Assembly (NCBI GenBank): GCA_005778115.1
Contig: SXKJ01000059.1
Location: 1-42,005 of the forward strand
Origin: Planctomyces sp.
GTDB taxonomy: Bacteria; Planctomycetota; Planctomycetia; Planctomycetales; Planctomycetaceae
Direction of reading: 5' to 3'
DNA length: 42,005 nucleotides
A program made the position numbers and the translations under genes. The notes under the pieces were generated by a model, which was given only the letters and a program-made list of their open reading frames with translations, was not told the DNA's origin and made no database searches. Shown here one piece after another: positions 19,670 through 29,273 of the stretch (within the stretch, counting starts at the first letter, position 1; each line of letters begins with the position of its first letter).

Positions 19670-21763
19670 ATGGTTCGCAAGTCGCTGATCCTTCTGCTGC
19701 CGGTCTGTCTTGCGCTTGCGGCAGATTCTGCGCAAGCACAGCGCGTGCTGCCGACGCTCTTTCCGGAACAGCGCTCGATCTCCGTTCGAGACCCTTCGCA
19801 GCTTCAGAGAACACCCATCCCGGAGTCGCCGCAGCCCTCGAAGGTTTCCGATCCGCAGCCGGACTTGCAGCCGTTCTATTTTTCGCTGGATGAAGCGATT
19901 CGCACCGCGCTGCAAAACACAGAGGTCGTGCGCGTGCTGGCCGGAGTCACGGCCACGGCCAGCGGTCGGACGATCTACGACCCAGCCGTCGCGAATAACG
20001 GCATTGACGAACAAAACGCACGGTTCGATCCGACGTTGGGAATCAAAAACAATTGGAACCGAGTGGAAACGCCGTCGGCGAGTCCTGATTCGCTTGACCC
20101 CATGCGATCACTGATCACTGGGTTGCGAAGAGACAACTTCAATTCCACCACGAACCTTTCCAAAGAAAATGCGTTGGGGGGAATCTGGGACTTGAACGTC
20201 ATCGTCGATCCGCTCCGCATGAATCCCGGATTGTTTCCTTTGAACCCGCAGACTCGATCATCAACCAGCATCGGCTACACGCAGCCGTTGTTGAAAGGGG
20301 GGCGGATCGGGGCCAACCTCGCACCGATTGTGTTGGCTCGCATCGAGACCGAACGGTCGTACTTTCAGTTCAAGGATTCCATGCAGGAGCAGGTTCGTGG
20401 AGTCATCGAAGCCTATTGGTCGCTGGTGGCAGCACGCACGGACGTGTGGGCTCGTCGACAGCAGGTTGACCAACTGACCGTCGCGGTGACGCGAATCAAA
20501 GCTCGCGTGGCGAAGGAACTCGACAATCGAGCGGACTTGGCTCAGGCTCAACTCACGCTCGCCAACTTTCGAGCCAATCTGGTCACGTCGGAAGCCAATG
20601 TGATTCAGCGCGAAGCCGCGCTGAGAAACATCGTGGGCTGGGTGCCGTCCGACGGAGTGCGACTGATCCCCAACTCGCCACCGAATACCGAACGCTTTCT
20701 TCCCGATTGGCCACTCATCAATGAACTCGCCGGGGAACGCCGGCCCGATGTGATTGAACTCAAGCTGATTCTGGAGGCCGACGAACAACAGTGGCAGATC
20801 GCTCGCAACAACGCACTGCCGCAAGTCGATGCCGTCGGTCTGTATCGCTGGAATGGTCTCGAGGGGAGGATGCCCAACGGTGCGTCGCTGTCGTCGAATT
20901 CCGGAGCGTTCACCGATTGGACGTTGGGAGTGAATTTCTCGGTGCCGCTGGGATTGCGTCAGTCGCGTGCCGCACTGCGTAGTCGCGAACTGCTCATCGC
21001 GCGCGATCGTGCCAACCTGCAACAAGGCCTGCACAATGCTGGCCATCAGCTTGCCACAAGCGTTCGCAGCCTCGACCAGTTCTACGAGCAGTACCTCGCC
21101 TTTCGAGACGCTCGGCAGGCGGCGCGAGTCAACTTGGATGCTCAACTTCTGAGATATCGCACGGGGCAGGCGATCCTGCTCAACGTCTTGCAGGCCCTGG
21201 TCGATTGGGGCAACTCCGTCTCCTCGGAAGCGAGCGCACTCACTCAATACAACACGCAACTCGCCACGCTGGAACGCCAGACCGGCACGATTCTCGAAAC
21301 GCACGGCATCGTCTTCTACGAAGAACGTTCAGGCTGGGTCGGCCCGTTGGGATACTTCGTCGAAGACGTTTGTTATCCGAAGGATCTGCGGCCGTCGCAG
21401 AACGCGGATCGATATCCAATCTCGGACAAGCCGTCCGAAGATGCTTTCGACCTGCAACCTCCGACCAATCTGCGTGAGCGTCTGCCGAACGTCCCCTATG
21501 ACGACATCAAATTGCAGCCACTCGAAGACTTGTTGCCACTGCTTCCCAAGAAAGACGATTCCAAGCCAGAGCCAAGTCCCAAGCGACCAAGTCCGATTCC
21601 ACCACCTCCCGATCCCCCCACGAACGACGCGAAGCTGCCGGCCACGAATCTCTCTGTCGGACAACAGGCCAAGTCTTGGTTCCGCCGCCGAAGTTCCCAC
21701 GCGCCGGCCAACCGTCCAACCGGTCGCCACGCCATTGCGAGCTCGTCCAACACCGAAAAGTGA
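19670..21763 (+). CDS. TolC-family outer membrane efflux protein
   Basis: Signal peptide MVRKSLILLLPVCLALAADSAQAQ; paired coiled-coil outer membrane efflux repeats (SIGYTQPLLKGGRIGANLAPIVLARIETERSYFQFKDSMQEQVRGVIEAYWSLVAAR); Pro-rich C-terminal tail. Confidence 0.88.
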   Translation: MVRKSLILLLPVCLALAADSAQAQRVLPTLFPEQRSISVRDPSQLQRTPIPESPQPSKVSDPQPDLQPFYFSLDEAIRTALQNTEVVRVLAGVTATASGRTIYDPAVANNGIDEQNARFDPTLGIKNNWNRVETPSASPDSLDPMRSLITGLRRDNFNSTTNLSKENALGGIWDLNVIVDPLRMNPGLFPLNPQTRSSTSIGYTQPLLKGGRIGANLAPIVLARIETERSYFQFKDSMQEQVRGVIEAYWSLVAARTDVWARRQQVDQLTVAVTRIKARVAKELDNRADLAQAQLTLANFRANLVTSEANVIQREAALRNIVGWVPSDGVRLIPNSPPNTERFLPDWPLINELAGERRPDVIELKLILEADEQQWQIARNNALPQVDAVGLYRWNGLEGRMPNGASLSSNSGAFTDWTLGVNFSVPLGLRQSRAALRSRELLIARDRANLQQGLHNAGHQLATSVRSLDQFYEQYLAFRDARQAARVNLDAQLLRYRTGQAILLNVLQALVDWGNSVSSEASALTQYNTQLATLERQTGTILETHGIVFYEERSGWVGPLGYFVEDVCYPKDLRPSQNADRYPISDKPSEDAFDLQPPTNLRERLPNVPYDDIKLQPLEDLLPLLPKKDDSKPEPSPKRPSPIPPPPDPPTNDAKLPATNLSVGQQAKSWFRRRSSHAPANRPTGRHAIASSSNTEK

Positions 21764-21839
21764 AATCCCTTCGTCAAGGACGCAAGACGCACATTGTGTG
21801 CGAGCGCTGCGCAACGACAATGAGTTGGGGCAGAGCGCA

Positions 21840-21902
21840 TCAGCCGCAGGGCGCTAGCCCCGGTTGGGACGGCATTAACTGGGGCTAGCGTCCTGCGGCT
21901 GA
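21840..21902. repeat. Inverted repeat, family E copy 1 (26-nt arms)
   Basis: tcagccgcagggcgctagccccggtt / aactggggctagcgtcctgcggctga; related copy at 27042-27104. Confidence 0.9.
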
Positions 21903-22051
21903 TTGACTGACCCCAAGAATCAAGACGTGACACAGCACGCCCCGTCCTCGTTCCTGCTGGATTGGCGGAGGACCGGATTTGTCTTTCTGATTCGCACAGG
22001 TCACGATGTCTCCCCTCCTGTCATCTTCTTCTTTTGCGGAGAGCATTCATC

Positions 22052-23110
22052 ATGAGCGACACGACACGGCGTGACTTTTTGGAACGACTCGCGACCGGAA
22101 CTGGCATTGGCGTTGGCTTGGGGATCGCCGGCTGCTCGCAGCGAGATCAGCAAGCTCCCGTCAACGCAAGCAGCGCCGGCCAGCCTGGACGCAAACGCCT
22201 GCGAGCGGCGTTTTCCAACGCGGGATTGCAGAGCAGTTGGTGCGCGCTCGGCAAGACCACGGCCGAATTGTGGGGCCAATTGCTGGACATCGAGATTGAA
22301 TGGTTTGACGGTGAGTTCGATCCCGAAAAGCAACGCAACAAGATCGACGCGATCGTCCACAAGCCTTGGGACTTCTGCTGCTTCCAAGCGGTGCAGATTG
22401 ATTCGCTGGCGGCTCCAGTGAAGAAACTAAAACAGCGCGGTGTGCCAGTCATCTCGATGGACACGTTGCTGGTCGACATGGACAAGATGCGCGACACCGG
22501 CGTCTGGTGTGAAGTCACTCCCAACCATGTGGACATGGCGGAGAAGAGCGTCGGCTATCTGATGGAGAAGATCGGCGGCAAAGGAAAGGTGATTCACATC
22601 GGCGGGCTGAGTGCACACAGCGGAGCACAGGGACGCAAGCAAGGCTTTGAAAACATCGTCAAGAAGTTCTCCGACGTACAAGTCGTGGGGGGCGAGGTTC
22701 GCTGGTGCGATTGGAAAAAGGAGAAGGCTCGCAACACGTTCGAGTCGCTACTCGAACAAGAGAAGGAGCCGATTGCCGGCGCATTCTTTCACAGCGATGA
22801 CATGGCGCTCGCCTCCGCACCGGCCATCAAAGGGACGATTCACAAGGATATGAAGATCGTCGCGGTAGACGGTCAGAAGGAAGGACTTGAAGCGGTGCAG
22901 AGCGGTGTGTTGGCGGCAACAACGGTGAACCCCGTCTGCCGAATTCACCGCACCTCGTTGATCATCGGCCAGTTCATCGCACGGAACGGCGAGAAGGTCG
23001 AGACCGTGCCGATGGAAGTGATTACCCCGGGACCTCTGGTCTCCTTGGATCACCCCAACGATTTGGCCGCGATGTTCTATCTGGCCGACCCAACCCATTG
23101 CCTCGTGTGA
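22052..23110 (+). CDS. Periplasmic sugar-binding protein (Peripla_BP / RbsB-type) with Tat-like and lipobox-like leader
   Basis: TRRDFLERLATGTGIGVGLGIAGCSQ; RLRAAFSNAGLQSSWCALGKTTAELWGQLLDIEIEW; VISMDTLLVD; GAFFHSDDMALASAPAIKG; KIVAVDGQKEGLEAVQSG. Confidence 0.85.
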   Translation: MSDTTRRDFLERLATGTGIGVGLGIAGCSQRDQQAPVNASSAGQPGRKRLRAAFSNAGLQSSWCALGKTTAELWGQLLDIEIEWFDGEFDPEKQRNKIDAIVHKPWDFCCFQAVQIDSLAAPVKKLKQRGVPVISMDTLLVDMDKMRDTGVWCEVTPNHVDMAEKSVGYLMEKIGGKGKVIHIGGLSAHSGAQGRKQGFENIVKKFSDVQVVGGEVRWCDWKKEKARNTFESLLEQEKEPIAGAFFHSDDMALASAPAIKGTIHKDMKIVAVDGQKEGLEAVQSGVLAATTVNPVCRIHRTSLIIGQFIARNGEKVETVPMEVITPGPLVSLDHPNDLAAMFYLADPTHCLV

Positions 23111-23252
23111 AGTGCTACCTGAGTGAATCCATGTAGCCCGGCTTCTTTGGGGTCAGATAATTCTGGTTTGCCGAGCCGATTCCGCCACGAGGACGCCGGG
23201 GCCGTTAGTCAGTCGGATTCGATGTTTTCAATCAACTTTGAAAGGGCATCCG

Positions 23253-25415
23253 GTGACAGACCCACTGAAAACGACTCATGAGGTGATTACCAGCTTTTGG
23301 CGGCGGCATGTGTGGGCGCGGCCTTTGATGGTGTTGGCATTCCTAGCGGTGGTGGGCTGGCTGCTACGTATGAAGGTCGAATCCTCGTTGCAGGCGAATT
23401 TGACGTCTGTTCTACAGACGACTTTGCAGGCCGAAAAAGAAGCGGTACGGAATTGGGTGCGGATACAGCAGAACATCGCGGCCTCGGCGATGGCCGACGA
23501 GCAAATCAAAGCGACGATCGATTCGCTGCTGGCGGGTGCGAAGCCAGACGCTACCAGAGTGGAGTTGCTCAGCCTGCCACAGGCGGCCGACCTGCGCCGT
23601 GTTCTGAATCCGCTGGTCGCGACTCACAAGTACAACGGTTTTGTCGTTCTCGAAAAAAGCGGCCGCATCGTCGCATCGAATTACGACCAGTTGGTTGGCG
23701 TCCAGCTCACGGAGGCCGAGATGGGATTCATCCGCGAGCACGTCCTGGTTGAAGACCCGATGATGTTGCCCCCCATCAAGAGCAAGGCCGTGATGCCGGA
23801 TCGGGACGGGGTCGAGCGAGCGGGTGTGCCGGTGATGTATTCCACCGCTGCGATACGGAGTGAATCCCAGGAAGTCATCGCGACGTTGGGCCTGCGAATT
23901 CAGCCGGAAGTGGAATTCACCCGAATCTTAGAGATTGCTCGGATCGGTGGAACGGGAGAGACATTCGCCTTCGATCGCCGAGGCGTGATGCTGACGAACA
24001 GTCGCTTCGACAAGCAGCTTCGCCGAATTGGACTACTCAAGGACGACGAAGATTCGACGCTCAACATTTCCCTGCGAGATCCGGGCGTGAACATGACCGA
24101 AGATTTGCGGCCGAAACTGCCGCGTTCCGAGCAACCACTGACTCACATGGCGGCTGAGGCGAGTGAGAAACGCGACGGCGTGAGCATCGAGGGGCATCGG
24201 GACTACCGTGGCGTGCCGGTTGTCGCGGCGTGGGAATGGCTCGACGATGAGGGCTTCGGAATCGCGACAAAGGTGGATGTGAAGGAGGCCAATCAGACGC
24301 TGACCATCATAAGCCGGGCGTTTGGGGGGCTGTATGCGCTGCTGGCAATCGCATCGCTGGCAATGCTCGTGTCGATGGTGCGGGCGAACCGATTGGCTGC
24401 GCAGGCTCAACTCGACGCGTTGGAGCTTAAGCGGCTTGGCCAATACACGCTCGAAGAGAAACTGGGCGAAGGGGGCATGGGGGTCGTCTATCGAGCCAAG
24501 CATGCGATGTTGCTGCGGCCGACGGCCGTGAAGTTTCTCGACTCCTCCAAGGCCAACGAAAAGTCGATCGCGCGGTTTGAACGCGAAGTGCAGCTCACTG
24601 GGCAGCTCAATCATCCCAACACCATCGCGATCTACGACTACGGCCGCACCCCGGAAGGGGTCTTTTATTACGCGATGGAATACCTTGACGGCTTGGATTT
24701 GCAGACGCTTGTCGCTCGGCACGGTCCCCAACCGGAAGGTCGTGCCATTCACATCTTGAAGCAGGTCTGCGGTTCGTTGGCCGAGGCGCATTCGATTGGA
24801 CTGATTCATCGCGATGTGAAGCCGGCGAACATCTTGCTCAACGCGCGCGGAGGGATGTTCGACGTCGTCAAATTGCTCGACTTCGGCTTGGTCAAGTTGG
24901 TCGACAGTGCCAGTGAGTCGCAGGTCACGAAAGCCGGCGGAGTGGTTGGCACTCCCATGTATATGTCGCCGGAAGCCTACCAGTCCCCCAAAACCGTTGA
25001 CGCGCGCACCGACCTGTACGCCGTCGGAGCGGTCGGCTACTTCCTGCTGACCGGCGAACCGCCGTTCGTCGGCGAGACGATGCTCGACGTCCTGAAGCAT
25101 CAAATTCAGTCGATTCCCGAACCCCCTTCGAAACGACTGGGGCAACCGGTGTCTCAGGAATTCGAACAACTTCTGCTGCGCTGCCTGGCGAAAGCTCCCG
25201 CCGACCGACCGGCCACCGCGTACGACATCATTACCGAGCTGGATCGTATTCCCACAGCCAATTCTTGGACCGAGGCTGATGCGCGGTATTGGTGGCGTCG
25301 CTACGTCCCCAATCTCCCGTCCACCACACCTCCTGGTGCTGTTATCTCCGCACAACCGTCTTCGACAATCATCCTCGACCCAGCAAACGCAGCTTCCATC
25401 CTGCCACCCCGCTAA
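23253..25415 (+). CDS. Membrane Ser/Thr protein kinase with N-terminal extracytoplasmic Cache-like sensor
   Basis: Two TM segments flank a ~300-aa sensor. C-terminal kinase: GEGGMGVVYRAKH, AVKFLD, LIHRDVKPANILL, LDFGLVKL, GTPMYMSPE. GTG start assumed at 23253. Confidence 0.9.
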   Translation: MTDPLKTTHEVITSFWRRHVWARPLMVLAFLAVVGWLLRMKVESSLQANLTSVLQTTLQAEKEAVRNWVRIQQNIAASAMADEQIKATIDSLLAGAKPDATRVELLSLPQAADLRRVLNPLVATHKYNGFVVLEKSGRIVASNYDQLVGVQLTEAEMGFIREHVLVEDPMMLPPIKSKAVMPDRDGVERAGVPVMYSTAAIRSESQEVIATLGLRIQPEVEFTRILEIARIGGTGETFAFDRRGVMLTNSRFDKQLRRIGLLKDDEDSTLNISLRDPGVNMTEDLRPKLPRSEQPLTHMAAEASEKRDGVSIEGHRDYRGVPVVAAWEWLDDEGFGIATKVDVKEANQTLTIISRAFGGLYALLAIASLAMLVSMVRANRLAAQAQLDALELKRLGQYTLEEKLGEGGMGVVYRAKHAMLLRPTAVKFLDSSKANEKSIARFEREVQLTGQLNHPNTIAIYDYGRTPEGVFYYAMEYLDGLDLQTLVARHGPQPEGRAIHILKQVCGSLAEAHSIGLIHRDVKPANILLNARGGMFDVVKLLDFGLVKLVDSASESQVTKAGGVVGTPMYMSPEAYQSPKTVDARTDLYAVGAVGYFLLTGEPPFVGETMLDVLKHQIQSIPEPPSKRLGQPVSQEFEQLLLRCLAKAPADRPATAYDIITELDRIPTANSWTEADARYWWRRYVPNLPSTTPPGAVISAQPSSTIILDPANAASILPPR

Positions 25416-25443
25416 TACTTGCCTCTCTGACGCACAACGTCGA

Positions 25444-25469
25444 GTGGGTCGAGTCATCGAGACCCACCA
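25444..25469. repeat. Repeat family F copy 1 (GTGGGTCGAGTCATCGAGACCCACCA)
   Basis: 26-nt near-palindrome identical to 41949-41974. Confidence 0.85.
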
Positions 25470-25571
25470 CAAATTTCCGCGTCACGCTCACAAGACGCTG
25501 GACCACTCTTGGAATACACACACTTTCGACTGGCGTTCGCCGAATTCACATCCTCTCTGGAGATCCCCACC

Positions 25572-27021
25572 ATGCCGCGCCGCATTCTGATTGCCGTTGT
25601 CCTGCTCGCGCTGTTCGCCCCTGTCAGTCGGTCGTTCGCTGCCGATGAAGTCTTGAAGTGCGTGCCAGCGGGAGCGAATGCTTTGATGGTGATTGATGTC
25701 GCGGCGTTGGAGGGAACTCCAATGGCTCAAACCCAAGGCTGGCAAAAGAAGCACGAAGCGGCGTTTGTCGAGCGGCCCATGATGCTGCCGCCGGAAGCGA
25801 GTCGGATCGTCGTGGCTTCGCAGTTGAATTTTGCCGGCGAACTGAACGTCGAATGGCAATTGGCCGTGATGAACCTGACCGAGCCGTTGTCGATGCGTTC
25901 GATCGCTCGGGCGGAAGGGGGCTACGTCGACAAGATTGGCGGAATCGATTGTGCGTGGACACCGAGTGACGCCTACTTCGTCGCGTTGGAAGCCAAACAG
26001 TTGGGAGTCATCTTTCCCGCGAATCGGCAATTCGTATCGCGCTGGGCCAAAGAGAGCACAGGAATGCTGTCGTCTGGCTATCTCTTGGTTGCGGACAAGC
26101 AAGTCGATCGGATGAATCAAATCGTGATGGCCATCGACTTGAAGGATGTGCCGCAGCCGCACCGTTTGCGAGAACGCTTGCAGGCGTCCCCCGCGCTGAA
26201 AACGTTGTCGGCCAAATTGGACCCGATCGAAAAGTTGGTCGCCGGAATCCAAGGTCTCACACTGCGGATCGCGGTCGCCCAGTCGGCTCGCGGGACGTTG
26301 CGAGTGGACTTCAGCGACAGCCCGCAGGTGCTCGGCACGCAGGCCAAAGCTCTGGTGCTGGAGACGCTCGATGGCTTTGGAGCCAAACTGCCGGGACTCG
26401 ATCAATGGACGGCAAAGACCGAGAGCAAGTCAATCGTCCTGGAAGGCCCACTCTCAACCGATGCGCTCCGCCGAGTCTTCAGCTTGTTGGAACTCCCTTC
26501 GACGAAGTTCAGCACGCTCAAAGACGAGATTCCCGACACGCCCAGTTCATCGTCGCCGTCTGAGGCATCGAAAGCGGCCGCATCGAAGACGTATTTCAAA
26601 TCGGTCTCCGTGTTGATCGAAGACCTCCGCAAGACGCTGGGCGACACACGCGATAACCACGCCGTGTGGATGGAGCGTTATGGCCGCAAAGTGGACGCGC
26701 TGCCGATCCTGAATGTCGACGACAACCTGCTGGCCTGGGGGGCGAGCGTCGGGTGAGACCTTCCGCACTATGGCTCTGGCCGAACGAAGCAGTGGCATCA
26801 AGTCGGGCGTCAGAAAGTCGAGCATCTACGGCAACTATCAATACAGCTATGACCAATACGGGTACACCTCCGCCCGCTCGAACGCCAGCGTCAAGGGGCA
26901 GATCGACACCGAAGAAAAGGCTCAAGCCAAAGCCGTGCGCTACAACAGTTGGAAAGAGATCGAAGACGCCACCGCCACGATTCGCAAAGACATGACGAAG
27001 CGCTATCAGACGGAGTTCTAA
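25572..27021 (+). pseudogene. Secreted hypothetical protein split by a 1-nt insertion in a G-rich stretch (26737-26753)
   Basis: ORF 25509..26756 starts MPRRILIAVVLLALFAPVSRSFA and stops right after LLAWGASVG. The +1 frame (ORF 26713..27021) continues GETFRTMALAERSSGIKSGVRKSS...MTKRYQTEF. Removing one G joins them. Confidence 0.75.
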
Positions 27022-27041
27022 CGAATGTAACGCACATCGCA

Positions 27042-27104
27042 TGAGCCGTAGGGCACTAGCTCCGGTTCTCATCATACAAACCGAGGCTAGCGCCCGGCGG
27101 CTGA
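27042..27104. repeat. Inverted repeat, family E copy 2
   Basis: tgagccgtagggcactagctccggtt / aaccgaggctagcgcccggcggctga; diverged copy of 21840-21902. Confidence 0.85.
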
Positions 27105-27159
27105 TTCACGGGACAGAGCTTCGCAGGAGTCCCGCTCGAACCAACAGAGAGATCGCAGC

Positions 27160-28095
27160 ATGTCCGCCTTCTCCGATACCGCAACACTGAATCAAGCCGA
27201 AGCCGAATGGGACGCTTTGGCGGCGAAACACTTCGGCTCGGAGACAACCGCGGTCGACGTTAGCTTCGGAGCGTTGACGCATCCGGGAAAAGTGCGAACA
27301 AATAACGAGGATCATTATTCGGTCGTGCGTCGCTTCCGTTCGCGTGAAGTCTTGCTGACGAACATGCCTCCCAAAACGTATCCGCCGCGTGACGACGAAG
27401 CGTTTGCATTGGCCGTAGCTGACGGCGTGGGCGGTGCGGCCTTCGGAGAATTGGCCAGTTTGATCGCGCTCCGCTCGGGTTGGGAACTGACCGGCTCCGC
27501 ATTCAAGTGGCCGTTCAAAGTGAATGATTCCGAATCGCTGGAAGTGCAGGAGTCGATTCGCGTCTTCATCCGCATGATCCACCGCCGTCTGCAAGCGGAA
27601 TCTGGCCCGGACAGCCCGCTTCGCGGCATGGGGACAACACTGACCGGCGCATTGACCATCGGCATGGATGCCTTCATCGCGCACGTCGGCGATTCGCGCG
27701 CGTATGTGTTTCGACGCGGCCGACTGCATCGACTAACTCGCGACCACACATTGGCCGAGCAATTAGTCGCCGACGGCATCCTGCATTCCATCGACGAAGC
27801 CAGTTCCGGATTCCGTAGCACGTTGATCAACTGCCTGGGGGGCAGCTTTGAAGACGTCCAAGTCGATACCTGCCACGTACCGCTGCTAGACAACGACCAA
27901 CTCCTGCTCTGCACCGACGGCCTGACTGACATGGTTTCAGAAGCGGACATCGCTCGGATTCTCACGAGTACGCTACCGGTTCAGGAGGCATGCCAAGCAT
28001 TGATCGACACTGCGTTGGCCAACGGCGGCAGAGACAACGTGACTGTCGTGCTGGCTCAGTATCAATCAGCGAACAACGCTCGTTGCGGGTCGTAA
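27160..28095 (+). CDS. PP2C-family Ser/Thr protein phosphatase
   Basis: GKVRTNNEDHYSVV, ALAVADGVGGAAFGELAS, GTTLTGALTIGMDAFIAHVGDSRAYVFRRGRLHRLTRDHTL, LLLCTDGLTDMV, GGRDNVTVVLAQY. Confidence 0.93.
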   Translation: MSAFSDTATLNQAEAEWDALAAKHFGSETTAVDVSFGALTHPGKVRTNNEDHYSVVRRFRSREVLLTNMPPKTYPPRDDEAFALAVADGVGGAAFGELASLIALRSGWELTGSAFKWPFKVNDSESLEVQESIRVFIRMIHRRLQAESGPDSPLRGMGTTLTGALTIGMDAFIAHVGDSRAYVFRRGRLHRLTRDHTLAEQLVADGILHSIDEASSGFRSTLINCLGGSFEDVQVDTCHVPLLDNDQLLLCTDGLTDMVSEADIARILTSTLPVQEACQALIDTALANGGRDNVTVVLAQYQSANNARCGS

Positions 28096-28124
28096 TTGAG
28101 AGCGGTAGCATGGCCCAAGTGTCC

Positions 28125-28174
28125 GTAGTTCCGCCTTGAGGCGGCCTTCGCGTTCCGCCTGACGGCGGGACTAC
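28125..28174. repeat. Imperfect 20-nt inverted repeat
   Basis: gtagttccgccttgaggcgg (28125-28144) / ccgcctgacggcgggactac (28155-28174). Confidence 0.75.
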
Positions 28175-28193
28175 AAACTTCAGGAGACGCCCC

Positions 28194-29078
28194 ATGCCCG
28201 CATCTTTTCCACGTCGTGACTTCCTCAAATCCACTCTCGCCGCGTCGGCTGCGACCGCACTGCCGATGCAATTCGCTCTGGCCGATGAGGCGAAGAAGCC
28301 GAAGCTCCGCATTGCGGTCAAGTACGGCATGATCAAGCACGAAGGCTCGATTGAGGACAAGTTCAACCTCATCAAGCAGCTCGGCCTGCAAGGAGTCGAG
28401 GTGGACAGTCCTAGCGGGTTGAACAAGGAAGAGGCCAAGGCCGCCGCCAAGAAGACCGGAATCGTGATTCACGGCGTCATCGACAGCCGGCATTGGCAAG
28501 ACACGCTGTCGAGCTCCAACGCCGACGTCCGAGCCAAAGGGCTGGCCGCTCTGAATGGCGCGATCGAGGACGCGGCATTCTTCGGCTGCGACACGGTGCT
28601 GCTGGTCCCCGGCGTCGTGAAGGACGACGTCACCTTCGAGCAGTGCTACGAACGCTCGCAAGCCGAAATCAAAAAGGCGCTGCCGCTGGCCGAGAAGCAC
28701 AAAGTCAAAATCTGCATCGAGACCGTCTGGAACAATTTCATTACGAAGCCGGAGCACCTGATCTCGTTCGTGGACGATCTGAAAAGCCGGTGGGCCGGCG
28801 CGTACTTCGATTGCAGCAACATGCTCAAGTACGGCGTGTCCTCCGCCGAGTGGATTCGGAAGCTCGGCAAGCGTTTGGTGAAGTTCGACTTCAAAGGCTA
28901 CAGCCACAAAAACAGTTGGTGCAAAATCGGCGAGGGTGACGAAGACTGGCCAGAGGTTCTGAAAGCCCTCGGCGAAATCGGCTACGACGGCTGGGCCACC
29001 AGCGAAGTCGGCGGCGGCGGCGAGAAAGAATTGGCCGACATCACGGCGCGGATGAAGAAGGTGCTGGGGCTAACCTAG
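28194..29078 (+). CDS. Sugar phosphate isomerase/epimerase (AP endonuclease family 2 TIM barrel), Tat-type leader
   Basis: FPRRDFLKSTLAASAATALPMQFALA; KFNLIKQLGLQGVEVDSPSG; WAGAYFDCSNMLKYG; LVKFDFKGYS. Confidence 0.88.
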   Translation: MPASFPRRDFLKSTLAASAATALPMQFALADEAKKPKLRIAVKYGMIKHEGSIEDKFNLIKQLGLQGVEVDSPSGLNKEEAKAAAKKTGIVIHGVIDSRHWQDTLSSSNADVRAKGLAALNGAIEDAAFFGCDTVLLVPGVVKDDVTFEQCYERSQAEIKKALPLAEKHKVKICIETVWNNFITKPEHLISFVDDLKSRWAGAYFDCSNMLKYGVSSAEWIRKLGKRLVKFDFKGYSHKNSWCKIGEGDEDWPEVLKALGEIGYDGWATSEVGGGGEKELADITARMKKVLGLT

Positions 29079-29273
29079 CCAGAGAGCTTGGATTTGCGCA
29101 TCGATGTAGACTGCGAAGTGTCGACTTACAATGAAAAGTCTCGTCGCACTTTGTACGAGAGACTGAAGCCGTTCATCGGCGTGTTCGACGACATGCCTTC
29201 CGACATGTCCGTCAACCACAAACATGACCTCTACGGAACTCCAAAACGCAAATTTGATGCAACAGGACACCGA

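Noticed and set aside
24033-25472. 479-aa minus-strand ORF
   Set aside because: Antisense to the Ser/Thr kinase domain; composition typical of shadow ORFs.
29088-29273. N-terminal extension of the aminotransferase ORF
   Set aside because: The extension does not resemble a class-III aminotransferase N-terminus. ATG 29274 gives the expected start, so the upstream part is probably 5' UTR.
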